A stretch of 64,000 nt of DNA from Sphingomonas faeni (GTDB lineage: Bacteria > Pseudomonadota > Alphaproteobacteria > Sphingomonadales > Sphingomonadaceae): NCBI RefSeq assembly GCF_003053745.1, contig NZ_QAYE01000011.1, positions 29,751 to 93,750 on the forward strand, given 5' to 3'. The notes under the pieces were generated by a model that was not told the DNA's origin, ran no database searches, and saw only the letters and a program-made list of their open reading frames with translations. Each line of letters starts with the position of its first letter. Position 1 is the first letter of the stretch. Shown here piece after piece: positions 18,446-27,548 of this stretch. The position numbers and the translations under genes were made by a program.

Positions 18446-18994
18446 ATGAACTTTGTACCAACGGCGCTGCCGGATGCTTATGTGATCGAGCTTGACGTTC
18501 ACGAAGATGAACGCGGATCCTTTACGCGCACGATGTGCCAGGAAGAGTTTCAGACGCACGGGATCACCGAGCCGTTCGTTCAGCAAAATATCTCGTTTAC
18601 CAAGGCGAAGGGTACAATTCGCGGCATGCACTTCCAGTGCGAGCCTCACAGCGAAGGTAAATTGGTCAGGTGCACGCGTGGCGCGATCTTTGATGTGATC
18701 GTCGACCTCCGCCTCGAGTCGCCAACATACCTTTCCCATATCGGCTTTTGGCTGGATGAATCGACGCCTTCGCAGATTTACGTTCCGCCAGGGTTCGCGC
18801 ACGGCTTCCAGACACTGACCGATGACGTCAAGATGTCCTACCTCCTGTCCCACCGCTATGTACCTGCTGCACAAGGCGGCCTTTCGTACCAGGATCCGAT
18901 ACTCGATATTACCTGGCCACTTACAGTTACGACGTTGTCGGAACGCGATGCGACATGGCCTCGCATTGAACCACTCGTACCCCCTTCGCTGTGA
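18446..18994 (+). CDS. dTDP-4-dehydrorhamnose 3,5-epimerase-like protein (RmlC family)
   Basis: A 182-residue cupin of the RmlC family. Seen: FVPTALPDAYVIELDVHEDERGSF, FVQQNISFTKAKGTIRGMHFQ (with the His of RG[ML]H near 64) and IYVPPGFAHGFQTL. Members epimerise or isomerise 4-keto-deoxy-nucleotide sugars. The chosen start gives the usual family length; the frame is open back to 18188, but the extra residues lack homology. With an adjacent cytidylyltransferase and no rmlA/B/D, the substrate is probably a CDP-4-keto sugar rather than dTDP. Its TGA overlaps the next gene's GTG. Confidence 0.82.
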   Translation: MNFVPTALPDAYVIELDVHEDERGSFTRTMCQEEFQTHGITEPFVQQNISFTKAKGTIRGMHFQCEPHSEGKLVRCTRGAIFDVIVDLRLESPTYLSHIGFWLDESTPSQIYVPPGFAHGFQTLTDDVKMSYLLSHRYVPAAQGGLSYQDPILDITWPLTVTTLSERDATWPRIEPLVPPSL

Positions 18995-20112
18995 CAAATC
19001 ATAACACCGTCGATGTCGTCGTCATTGGCGCGGGCGTTATCGGGCTTGCCATCGCGCGCCGCCTTGCCATTGCCGGCAGGAGCGTTGTTATTACCGAGCA
19101 AGAAGCCGCGATCGGTACCGCGACCAGTGCACGAAACAGCGAAGTCATCCACGCAGGGATTTACTACCGCGATACGCCTCTCAAGGCACAGCTTTGCATA
19201 GCCGGACGCCATGCCCTCTATGCGTATTGCAAGGCGCGCCGCATACCGCATCGCCGGACCGGTAAGTTGATCGTGGCCTTTACGCCGCAAGAAGTGCCTG
19301 TTCTAGATCGGATCCGCGCAGACGCAGTGGATGTTCGTGTTGATGACCTTGTCATGCTCTCGGGGGATGATGCCCGTGTTCTCGAACCTGCCCTCCTATG
19401 CGCTGCAGCTCTTTTCTCACCCTCGACGGGTATTATAGACAGCCATAGTTACATGACGGCACTTCTAGCCGACGCCGAAGCTGATGGCGCCTTACTCGCG
19501 CGGCGGACCAAGGTCACCCGGCTGACACAATACAACGACAGCCATTGGGGCGTTCACATCGAAGGGGCGGGCGAACCCATAGTCTTTGCCGAGCATATTG
19601 TCATTGCTTCGGGACACGGTGCGCAGCCGCTCGCCAAGGCGACGCAAGGCATGCCCGCAAGTTCGATTCCGCCGCAACATTTCGCGCGCGGCCATTACTT
19701 CGCCTATCATGGGCGGCATCCCTTTACGCGGCTGATCTATCCTGTGCCGGTGCCGGGGGGGCTTGGAACGCATTTGACGCTCGACTTGGCAGGACACGCG
19801 CGTTTTGGGCCCGATGTCGAATGGATCGACGGCGTCGACTACCGGTTCGGGCCGGACCGTGAACAGGCCTTTGCTACAGCCGCGCGTCGGATCTGGCCTG
19901 GGCTTGATCCGTCTCGGCTGCGCCCAGACTATTGCGGGATCCGTCCCAAATTGAGTGCTGCAGGCGAAAGTACGGCTGACTTTTCCATTTGCGGCAAGAG
20001 CGAGCACGGACTGAAGGGCGTGGTTGCATTGTACGGCATGGAATCGCCGGGTCTTACTGCGTCCCTAGCGATAGCAGATCGGGTTGCGCACGAATTCGGC
20101 ATTGCCAATTAA
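18991..20112 (+). CDS. FAD-dependent oxidoreductase (L-2-hydroxyglutarate oxidase-like)
   Basis: A 373-residue DAO-family flavoprotein starting with GTG at 18991 inside the stop of the RmlC-like gene (GTGA). Seen: dinucleotide fold VVVIGAGVIGLAIARRLA (about 8-25), ATSARNSEVIHAGIYY typical of LhgO-type enzymes (about 46-61), and YGMESPGLTASLAIADRV near the C-terminus. In general metabolism this family oxidises L-2-hydroxyglutarate; its tight coupling to nucleotide-sugar genes suggests either a sugar substrate or a general enzyme carried along. No membrane segment is seen. Confidence 0.82.
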   Translation: MTNHNTVDVVVIGAGVIGLAIARRLAIAGRSVVITEQEAAIGTATSARNSEVIHAGIYYRDTPLKAQLCIAGRHALYAYCKARRIPHRRTGKLIVAFTPQEVPVLDRIRADAVDVRVDDLVMLSGDDARVLEPALLCAAALFSPSTGIIDSHSYMTALLADAEADGALLARRTKVTRLTQYNDSHWGVHIEGAGEPIVFAEHIVIASGHGAQPLAKATQGMPASSIPPQHFARGHYFAYHGRHPFTRLIYPVPVPGGLGTHLTLDLAGHARFGPDVEWIDGVDYRFGPDREQAFATAARRIWPGLDPSRLRPDYCGIRPKLSAAGESTADFSICGKSEHGLKGVVALYGMESPGLTASLAIADRVAHEFGIAN

Positions 20113-20451
20113 ATACGGCATCGGCCTATGATATTTTGAAATGGGTTAAATTAACACCATTGCATTAGCAAGATCATATAAGAAGATTATAGATAATATA
20201 TATGCGGAACTAACTCCGAGTATGCGCATAATCCTACATTGGCGATGTAGAAGATGCCGGCGGTCCCTTCGAAATTCTATGATCAGTTCGTACGTTGGAT
20301 CGATGGTACCAAATCCCTGTCGCCTACGGGTTGCTTGTAGATACGCAGCGTGATCGCCTGTTTTCCTCGCCGGCCTTCGTTGAAATCGGAGATAGGTATC
20401 CCGTTCACTCTCCAGACCCGGCACAAGCCTTCGCCCCCGCATATTGCCGAC
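20113..20451. other. AT-rich intergenic region before the acyltransferase
   Basis: 340 bp, AT-rich near 20130-20230. A frame joined to the acyltransferase begins at 20350 but its first 34 codons lack family resemblance. Probably a promoter region; nothing else seen. Confidence 0.4.
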
Positions 20452-21417
20452 ATGGCAGAACCGCGCACTCGGTGGCTTGATGCCGCTCGGGGTGCTGGTG
20501 CCGTTCTGGTCGTGGTTGGCCATGTGGAGCGCGGACTCACCGGCGCCGGCCTGGCCGAGGGTGAAGCCTTTCAGCGCTTCGATCTTGCGCTCTACACGTT
20601 CCATATGCCGCTGTTTTTCCTGCTTGCCGGGATGAATAGTGGACGGTCGATCGATCGATCCTGGCTCATTCTTCTGCGACGCAAGATCGTCACGATCATA
20701 TACCCCTATATTTTGTGGTCGCTGGTCCAAGGTTCGGTTGTTGCTATGATGGCAAAATCGACGACGGGTATGCACAACTGGCATGACCTGCTGCTCATCG
20801 CATGGCGACCGATGGCACAATTCTGGTTCCTCTACGCGCTCTTCGTCTACGCGATCGGGGCCGCTGTACTCCGGGGCAATGCGGTATTGATCTTGGCGAT
20901 TGGCATGATTGCGGTCGTTGCGGCGGACCATGTTGATCCCGGCTCCCCTATCGATCTCGGCCTGCACCACACGATCTTCTTCGGCGTTGGGATGGCCTTT
21001 TCGCGGCGGATCATTGCGTGGCGTCCGCCACGAATATTGTGGGTGGCAGGAGCGGCTGCGGCCGTATGGGTTCTGGGATGGCAGATCGTGCCCCATGGTC
21101 AGCGGTTCGCGTATCTTACGGTTCGCGCGCTGCCGTGTGCCTTTGCCGGCTCGGTTTGTGTCATGGCAGCCGTGCAATCGGTAGGCGTTCTGCCACAAAC
21201 CCTGCTGGCGTGGCTGGGAAAAAGAGCCATGGCGATTTTCGTTCTACACATTCTCGCCGCCTCTGGGGTGCGGATCGGCCTCGTCCTGGCCGACGTCCCA
21301 TTGTCAGCAACGCAGCACATGATCCTTGGCACGGTCTGCGGCCTGGCTTTGCCGTGCGCCGTTCAAACCATTGCCGAGCGCCTCGGGATCGCCCGGGTGC
21401 TGGCGCTCAAGGCGTGA
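20452..21417 (+). CDS. Acyltransferase 3 family membrane protein (EPS O-acetylation)
   Basis: A 321-residue inner-membrane protein with about ten helices and the acyltransferase-3 signature RTRWLDAARGAGAVLVVVGH (residues 5-24, catalytic-site Arg and His) and FHMPLFFLLAGM. It resembles fucose/EPS O-acetyltransferases, which move acetyl groups onto the polysaccharide. The chosen ATG at 20452 places the signature at the N-terminus as is usual. It stands alone on the plus strand, between the FAD oxidoreductase and the convergent GT2 gene. Confidence 0.85.
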   Translation: MAEPRTRWLDAARGAGAVLVVVGHVERGLTGAGLAEGEAFQRFDLALYTFHMPLFFLLAGMNSGRSIDRSWLILLRRKIVTIIYPYILWSLVQGSVVAMMAKSTTGMHNWHDLLLIAWRPMAQFWFLYALFVYAIGAAVLRGNAVLILAIGMIAVVAADHVDPGSPIDLGLHHTIFFGVGMAFSRRIIAWRPPRILWVAGAAAAVWVLGWQIVPHGQRFAYLTVRALPCAFAGSVCVMAAVQSVGVLPQTLLAWLGKRAMAIFVLHILAASGVRIGLVLADVPLSATQHMILGTVCGLALPCAVQTIAERLGIARVLALKA

Positions 21418-21752
21418 GGTACGGCCGATCGTTATCAGGTTGGTTATGGAGAGCAGCGGCAGAACGCCGCTGCGGCCCGTCCCGACGGCTTGAAGCCAGT
21501 ATTGTACGGCAGCCTTTGGGCAGCGCGATCGTCCGGCATGGATGCGACCGCAGGCAGCCTCGTCGATGCGATCATATCGCGGTGTCAACGGCGCCGGTCC
21601 GATCCCGAGACGAAGATCCAGATCATTCCCACCTGATGCCATCCCCCGCCCGGGGTGCCTCCCACACGGCCTAGCGTTTCGGTATCCGGCTCTGAGAGCC
21701 GTGCAGGGGGCCAACAATGCCGATCAGGCCTGTTGAGTAGCTCTTTGCTTTT
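21418..21752. other. Intergenic region between convergent acyltransferase and GT2 genes
   Basis: 335 bp between two converging genes. Small overlapping frames lack resemblance to known proteins. No clear hairpin terminator was found by eye. Confidence 0.35.
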
Positions 21753-22796
21753 TTATGCCGGTGACGGGGGCTCGGATGGCGCTACCTGGTACAAGGCCAC
21801 CTGTGTCACGACGCCTGCCGAAGAAATCGGCGCTGTAACGCGTCCTCCTTCCAATGCCAGGCTCTGAGGGTGGGTATGGCCATGCAGGACGCCCTGAGCA
21901 TAGGCTAGGACAAGATCGATTTCGGCGCGTTCGTGGATGTACGACACCAAGACCCCCAACAAAAGCACCTTGAGGTACGCGGAGGCAACGATCCACCACG
22001 GCCACGCAAAATCGCCCAATTGGGCTCGCCGCATGATCGAAATGCCCTCCCAATAGGCTCTTTCCCTGGCCCAACTCCGTTCGAGCCGTTCAGCCTCAAC
22101 GATATGGTCGACGCGTATCTTGTCAGAATGCCAGATCTGCCAACCACAGCGGAGCAGGATCTCGACGAGATGGGACTCCTCACCGCTGAGCAAAGATGCG
22201 CCGTGGCGACCTAGACTTGTATCGAACTCGCCAGCAGCCATCAGCGCATCGCGACGGATGACGGAATGACCTATGCCAAACCTGGTCTTGCGCTTTTGAT
22301 CAAATTCGCCGGCGCGCTGAAGCATGCTGAGATACGCAAGCCACCGCTGGCCTACCGCCTGGGGCCGGGCGCCTGGCCATTTTGGCGCGACATTGCCGCT
22401 ACACGCAGCGCAGTTAGAGGGTAGTCGCTCGATCAGCTGTAGCGCCTCTTGCGCCCAATCCGGTGATGGGACTTCGTCATCGTCCATATAGCCGATCCAC
22501 GGTGTCTGACATTCGTGCAGTGCTGCGTTTCGGGCGCGCGAAATACCCGCTGTATCGAGGCGCACAAACGTCAACAGATCACCGTAGCGTGCAACATATT
22601 CCGAGCGCAGCGCGGCTGGCGGACAACTTGCACTATCAACGACAATCAAGCGAATACGAAGCTGCTCGAGCTGGGGTAACAGCACCGACAAAAGGCCGTC
22701 CAGCAAATGCGGGCGGTTGTGGGTACACACCGCCACGGTGAACAGTGGATCAACATCTGCCAAAGCCGGTGTCTGCCGGTAGTCGAGGACCTGCAT
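21753..22796 (-). CDS. Glycosyltransferase family 2
   Basis: A 347-residue GT-A glycosyltransferase. Seen: FTVAVCTHNRPHLLDGLLSVL (about 19-39), the donor-site pair in IVVDSAS, the DxD-type GYMDDDEVP (about 102-110), and a C-terminal hydrophobic segment (WWIVASAYLKVLLLGVLVSYI) that could anchor it to the membrane. It should add one sugar of the EPS repeat. Its ATG follows directly on the TAG of the deacetylase gene with no gap, so the two are cotranscribed. Confidence 0.87.
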   Translation of the reverse strand: MQVLDYRQTPALADVDPLFTVAVCTHNRPHLLDGLLSVLLPQLEQLRIRLIVVDSASCPPAALRSEYVARYGDLLTFVRLDTAGISRARNAALHECQTPWIGYMDDDEVPSPDWAQEALQLIERLPSNCAACSGNVAPKWPGARPQAVGQRWLAYLSMLQRAGEFDQKRKTRFGIGHSVIRRDALMAAGEFDTSLGRHGASLLSGEESHLVEILLRCGWQIWHSDKIRVDHIVEAERLERSWARERAYWEGISIMRRAQLGDFAWPWWIVASAYLKVLLLGVLVSYIHERAEIDLVLAYAQGVLHGHTHPQSLALEGGRVTAPISSAGVVTQVALYQVAPSEPPSPA

Positions 22797-23558
22797 CTAG
22801 CGTACCGCCTTGAAGCGGACGAAGCGTGACAAGGTCGAGCAATCTGTCGACGCGGAGATCGTGGTTGTTTTGATGCCGTACCGGGCGATGCCTCGTAGCA
22901 GCGCCGCGAGGAGCAATGGTGCAATCGCTCCCGACAAGGCGGAGGCGCTACCAATTGCATCTTCGTGAAGCAAGAGGATAGACCCGCCAAACCCTCGATC
23001 TGCCAAGGCGGTGACTATCGCATCGTCGCAGCGAATCTGGAGCGTTGCGTGGCTGTCGCAGTTGTCTGCCAACGTCCAATCTTCAAACGAATGGCTCCAA
23101 TGCGCGATCTGGACATCGTCGCGCCAAGAGCGCAGCTGGGCATGGACCCGCGCACTGTCATGGCCGGATCCGTAGGGCAGCCGAAGAATATAGGGACTGG
23201 GCGTTGGTCGAAATCGTGCCAGCACGGCTTCAGTCCGCGCCAGGTCGCGCGCAAATGCGTCGGGCGACATTTCATCCATCCGCTGATGCCAATAGCCATG
23301 TGAATAGATCGCATGACCCTGTGCAGCGATATCTTCCACAAGACTTGGATAGCGCTCGGCGCGCTCGCCACACAAAAAGAACGCAGCAGTAGCGTCAAAG
23401 CGGGCAAGTAAGTGAAGAATAGTAGGCGTGGTGCATGGCGATGGCCCATCATCGAACGATATTGCAATAGCATTCTGACCGCCCACCGTCGTACAGATTG
23501 GCAGCCAGTCCCCGTCGGACAGTCTATTGCGCAGTTTACGGTTAAGATTGCCTATCAT
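22797..23558 (-). CDS. Polysaccharide deacetylase (CE4, NodB domain)
   Basis: A 253-residue CE4-family protein. Seen: catalytic motif 1 in AISFDDGPSPCTTPTIL (Asp-Asp near 35-36), metal-binding motif 2 in YSHGYWHQRMDEM (His-x3-His near 86-90), motif 3 RLPYGSGH and a late ILLLHED. It would remove N-acetyl (or O-acetyl) groups from the polysaccharide or its precursor. No signal peptide is evident, so it may act on the cytoplasmic lipid-linked sugar. A run of eight G lies two bases before the ATG and must serve as the RBS. Confidence 0.87.
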   Translation of the reverse strand: MIGNLNRKLRNRLSDGDWLPICTTVGGQNAIAISFDDGPSPCTTPTILHLLARFDATAAFFLCGERAERYPSLVEDIAAQGHAIYSHGYWHQRMDEMSPDAFARDLARTEAVLARFRPTPSPYILRLPYGSGHDSARVHAQLRSWRDDVQIAHWSHSFEDWTLADNCDSHATLQIRCDDAIVTALADRGFGGSILLLHEDAIGSASALSGAIAPLLLAALLRGIARYGIKTTTISASTDCSTLSRFVRFKAVR

Positions 23559-23915
23559 AGCCCCCCCCGATAGCAGCGTCGATTGGCGTAGCGCCCCCGC
23601 TATACACCGTACCCAAGGCTAAAATCTGGATGAACCACAGGCAATCGCGATTATGGCGTACATCCATTGCTTACGGCGCATCGCCGTGATTCGGCGTGAG
23701 TGACGATCCGTTATCTTGATCAAAAGAGACGATAGTTCGATTCGACATAGTCATCGCTATGGGTATTAGACCTGACACCAAGGCATACTCATATCAATAT
23801 ACTCCGTTTTCTCCACGCTTATACTTATACCACTGAATATGTTCGTCACTAATCGTTATACAAAAATAAAATGTCACGCGTTTTACCGTGTGACACCGAA
23901 ATGGGGGATAGTATA
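23559..23915. promoter_or_regulatory. Divergent regulatory region, deacetylase-GT2 and DUF4910 operons
   Basis: 357 bp, AT-rich from 23760 to 23870. Contains the C8 run at 23561-23568 beside the deacetylase start. Both promoters must lie here. No operator recognised. Confidence 0.45.
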
Positions 23916-25250
23916 ATGCCGGCATCTAGTGCCATGCCCTTGCCGCATCGATCCGATACGGATGAGCGAGTCGATGTCGGCTTCGACTGCATGGCCTTCG
24001 TCAAGGCATTGTTTCCGCTTGCACGCAGCTTGACAGGCGACGGTGTCCGCAAGACTCTTCAGGAGATTGCACAATACATTCCCGTTTCGATCAGCGAAGT
24101 TACAACTGGAACGCCAGTTCTGGATTGGCATGTTCCAAAGGAATGGAACATACGATCGGCATCGATCCGGTCGCTGTCTGGCGAAACACTGATCGACTTT
24201 GCTTATTCCAATCTTCATGTCGTCGGATACAGCCGGCCGATCAGCGCGGTTCTGTCGCGCGAAGAGCTTGCGCGTCATGTGTACACACTCCCCGATCAGC
24301 CGGACGCCATCCCGTATCGGACGGGATATTATGCCGATGACTGGGGCTTTTGCATGCAGGATAGCCGCTGGCGTGCCATGCAGGATGACATGTACGCGGT
24401 TGAGATCGACAGCGATCTGAAAGCCGGCCACCTGACCTATGGAGAATTGCTGGTTCCAGGACTTACTGACAACGAGATCCTGATCAGCGTTCATATCTGC
24501 CACCCAAGCCTCGCCAATGACAACCTCTCCGGGATCGCGGTTGCCACCGCGCTTGCCCGTCAGCTGCTCCTTACGCCGGGCCGAATGGGTGTGCGCTTCC
24601 TGTTCATCCCCGCGACGATCGGAGCGGTCACCTGGCTGGCGCGCAACGAAGCGATACTTGGACGCATCAAGCATGGCATGGTTCTCACGTGCCTAGGCGA
24701 TGCAGGCGGGTTCCATTACAAATCCAGTCGGCGAGGCGCCGAGATCGACAGCGTGGCAAGCCATGTGCTCGCACGCTCGCCATTCGCGTCTACCCTGCTC
24801 CCCTTTACGCCTTACGGGTATGACGAGCGGCAATATTGCTCGCCGGGCTTCGATCTCCCGATCGGTTGCCTGATGCGCGGCGTACACGGACAATTTCCAG
24901 AATATCACACGTCGCTCGATGACTGCAGTTTCGTCGGCGCGGCCGCGCTCGATGAATCGCTGGTGATCGTCTCAGAAATCGTGAGCGTACTTCAGCGCAA
25001 CGTCGTTTACGAACGGATCGACGGGCGCGGGGAACCGCAACTAGGAGAGCGCGGCCTGTACCGCGCGATCGCAGGGCAGAAGGAAGCGGGTGGGGCTAAC
25101 CAGATGGACCTGCTGTGGCTCCTGAACCTCGCAGACGGCCACCATTCGCTGCTCGACATAGCCAGACGCGCCGATACGCCCTTCGACCGCATCGATGCCG
25201 CGGCCGCGCTAGCTCTGACCGCAGGACTTGTCCGCGTATCCGGATCATGA
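23916..25250 (+). CDS. DUF4910 aminopeptidase-like protein
   Basis: A 444-residue protein of the DUF4910/DUF2172 type: an M28-like zinc aminopeptidase fold with a small inserted domain and a C-terminal winged helix. Seen: SVHICHPSLANDNLSGIAVA (His and Asp metal ligands, about 193-212) and FPEYHTSLDD (about 330-340). The position equal to the M28 catalytic Glu reads PATIGAVTW rather than GxEExG, so peptidase action is doubtful. Such proteins are common in O-antigen and EPS loci, where their job is unsettled. The start at 23916 follows GGGGG by 8 bases; ATGs at 23871 and 23901 are less well placed. Confidence 0.8.
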   Translation: MPASSAMPLPHRSDTDERVDVGFDCMAFVKALFPLARSLTGDGVRKTLQEIAQYIPVSISEVTTGTPVLDWHVPKEWNIRSASIRSLSGETLIDFAYSNLHVVGYSRPISAVLSREELARHVYTLPDQPDAIPYRTGYYADDWGFCMQDSRWRAMQDDMYAVEIDSDLKAGHLTYGELLVPGLTDNEILISVHICHPSLANDNLSGIAVATALARQLLLTPGRMGVRFLFIPATIGAVTWLARNEAILGRIKHGMVLTCLGDAGGFHYKSSRRGAEIDSVASHVLARSPFASTLLPFTPYGYDERQYCSPGFDLPIGCLMRGVHGQFPEYHTSLDDCSFVGAAALDESLVIVSEIVSVLQRNVVYERIDGRGEPQLGERGLYRAIAGQKEAGGANQMDLLWLLNLADGHHSLLDIARRADTPFDRIDAAAALALTAGLVRVSGS

Positions 25251-25311
25251 CGCGACACATCCCTTTACCATCACCGCCCCTGGGCTGGCTTCTCGCTGCG
25301 GAGATTTCCGA

Positions 25312-26652
25312 ATGATCGACACCGGCATCGTTATCCTGGGATCGGGTATGGCGGGATTTGGCGCCGCCAATTATCTGGCAGAGCAAGGCTTGTCGGCACG
25401 GATTTACGATCAGCGATCGCGGCCCGGTGGGCTTACATCGAGCTTTGGATCGGGTGACGGCTTCATCTTTGACGAAGGCGTGCACATTTCCTTCACGAAA
25501 AGCGAGCGCGTCAAGGATCTGTTCGCACGGTCCGCGGAAAACGTCGAGGTTGGCCGAGTTTACTGCAACAATTACTGGAAAGGCCACTGGATCAAGCATC
25601 CAGCGCAGGTCAATCTTCACGGTCTACCGAAAGACTTGATCATCGATTGCATCAAGGACTTTGCGGCAGTAAATTCGGTCGCCGAACCTGTAACTGCTAA
25701 TTATGCCGAATGGTTGCTCGCTGCCTATGGTGCGACCTTCGCCAATACCTTCCCTATGGTCTACACGCGCAAGTATCACACCACCGATGCGTCGAACATG
25801 TCGACTGATTGGTTAGGGCCGCGGCTATACCGCCCCAGCCTTGACGAGGTGTTGCGCGGCGCACTGGAGCATGAACCCCTCGATGTCTTCTACGTCGACG
25901 AGTTTCGCTACCCCTCGGAAGGCGGGTTCGAAGGCTTCATCAAGGGGTTTTATGGCAAGGCGAGGGTTCATAACAACCATGAGGTCATCCAGATCGATCC
26001 GATCAGCCAGACCGTTCAATTTGCAAATGGCGCAACGGCTGCATTCAGCACGCTAATTTCCTCCATTCCTCTTCCAAAGCTTGTTCCGCTCATCAAGGGC
26101 GTGCCGGACGAAGTCCTGGACGCTTCAAGGCGTCTGGCTTGCTCTCAAGTGGTTGTCGTCAACATCGGCGTAAACCGGCCTGTCGAAACCAAGGCACAAT
26201 GGTCGTATTTTTACGACGAAGACATTCCGTTTGCACGCGTCAGCTACCGTAACAAGCTGGCGCCGAAATCGTGCCCGCCTGATTGTGGTGCCTTCCAGGC
26301 CGAGGTCTATTTCAGCGACAAGTATCGCCCGCTTACCGGTACACCGGACGACTGGATCGAACCTGTCATCGACGCACTCATTTCTTGTGGCCTTATACAG
26401 AACCGCGGTGAAATCATTCATCAAAGTGCCATCTGGATACCGTTCGGCAATGTCATTTTCGATCTCGAACGGCGCGCAGCCGTTGATGTCGTCCAGGGAT
26501 ATCTTGATGACATTGGCATCCGGTATTGTGGCCGGTTCGGACAATGGGGCTATATATGGACGGACGCCGCATTTCTCAGTGGCGAGCAGGCAGCGCGTCG
26601 AACGCTTGAAGCGCAAGGTACAGCTGCCCCAAAGCTGAGGCTGGCAGGGTGA
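25312..26652 (+). CDS. FAD/NAD(P)-binding amine-oxidase-like protein of EPS locus
   Basis: A 446-residue flavoprotein of the protoporphyrinogen-oxidase/UDP-galactopyranose-mutase-like class (COG1232). Seen: GIVILGSGMAGFGAANYLAEQ (dinucleotide fold, about 4-24), RPGGLTSSF, and a C-terminal FAD-contact segment GRFGQWGYIWTDAAFLSGEQAARR. The start at 25312 follows GGAG by 9 bases; the frame is open further upstream but overlaps the DUF4910 gene. The gap to that gene is 61 bp, so they are probably cotranscribed. It might remodel a nucleotide sugar ring or oxidise a sugar; substrate unknown. Confidence 0.78.
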   Translation: MIDTGIVILGSGMAGFGAANYLAEQGLSARIYDQRSRPGGLTSSFGSGDGFIFDEGVHISFTKSERVKDLFARSAENVEVGRVYCNNYWKGHWIKHPAQVNLHGLPKDLIIDCIKDFAAVNSVAEPVTANYAEWLLAAYGATFANTFPMVYTRKYHTTDASNMSTDWLGPRLYRPSLDEVLRGALEHEPLDVFYVDEFRYPSEGGFEGFIKGFYGKARVHNNHEVIQIDPISQTVQFANGATAAFSTLISSIPLPKLVPLIKGVPDEVLDASRRLACSQVVVVNIGVNRPVETKAQWSYFYDEDIPFARVSYRNKLAPKSCPPDCGAFQAEVYFSDKYRPLTGTPDDWIEPVIDALISCGLIQNRGEIIHQSAIWIPFGNVIFDLERRAAVDVVQGYLDDIGIRYCGRFGQWGYIWTDAAFLSGEQAARRTLEAQGTAAPKLRLAG

Positions 26653-26793
26653 CGCCCGTAATACGAGCGCCGAAATGCCGCTGCAGTCTGTGCGCTGACG
26701 CTTTTCGCGTGTGGCAAAGAGACGGCGGGCAGGTTCATCGTCCGGCATCATCTCGGCCGCGAACTGCGCTCAGATACCCTCATCGATAGCGAG

Positions 26794-27294
26794 ATGATCA
26801 TGGCTCATGAAACCACGTCGGTCGCGTTAGCGGTCGAACTGACTGCGGCCTGGCTCGCAAACCCTAGCACGCGCGCAAATGCTGACGAAGTACCGGAATT
26901 CCTACGTTTGATGCGTCGGGCTATATCGCAACTGGCCGGAACCTCGACGCCCGCCCCTCTCGAGGATCCAGAGCAGATATTTGAGCCAGCGGTAACGGTG
27001 CGAAAGTCGCTGGCGTCACCCGATCAGATCATCTCGCTTATAAACGGCAAGCCCTACAAGACATTGCGCCGCCACCTCGCAAATCATGGCCTGACGCCAG
27101 TGGAATACCGAACGCGCTATAATCTCGAGCCAGATTACCCGATGGTTGCCCCGTCCTATTCAGATGCCCGTAGAGCAATGGCCAAGTCGATCGGTCTGGG
27201 ACGCCAAACAAGAAAGAAGGTCCATAACTCCCCACAAGCCACGTCTAAAAACTATCGGGGTCCTCAAATATCAAAGAATTCCGGAAAAAAATAG
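26794..27294 (+). CDS. MucR/Ros-type transcriptional regulator
   Basis: A 166-residue regulator matching the MucR family, which controls EPS genes in alphaproteobacteria. Seen: the core SPDQIISLINGKPYKTLRRH and LTPVEYRTRYNLEPDYPMVAPSYSDARRAMAKSIGLGR (about 77-133). The residue before LINGKPYKTL is Ser where Ros-type zinc fingers have Cys, so classical zinc binding looks incomplete, as in several rhizobial MucR relatives. The C-terminal 35 residues are basic. The start may be 26794 or the ATG at 26800. Its place at the end of the EPS locus suggests it regulates it. Confidence 0.82.
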   Translation: MIMAHETTSVALAVELTAAWLANPSTRANADEVPEFLRLMRRAISQLAGTSTPAPLEDPEQIFEPAVTVRKSLASPDQIISLINGKPYKTLRRHLANHGLTPVEYRTRYNLEPDYPMVAPSYSDARRAMAKSIGLGRQTRKKVHNSPQATSKNYRGPQISKNSGKK

Positions 27295-27548
27295 GACCTT
27301 CTGCCTATCATTGATATACCTCACTATCGTACCAAACAAAGACCTCATAAATCAAAAGATATTTATACACCTACCGACATAGTGTGGATCTTGTGATTAA
27401 GCACAAATTATTACTTATAGAAACTAAAACATGATTACGGACTAAATATTATTAGTGTATTATAAATGGGAAAAATTAAGATATACTAATGAGATCATGT
27501 TAATTAATAACTACCTGTGATCTAGGTTTATTGTAGAAAGCGGGGTTG
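27295..27548. other. Very AT-rich intergenic stretch
   Basis: About 250 bp, much richer in A+T than the rest of the window, with no gene larger than the one that follows. It marks the passage from the EPS locus to the accessory region. Confidence 0.4.

Noticed and set aside
16435..18994. dTDP-rhamnose (rml) operon
   Set aside because: Only an RmlC-like protein is present; the nucleotidyltransferase is clearly of CDP-glucose type and no rmlA/B/D equivalents are recognisable.
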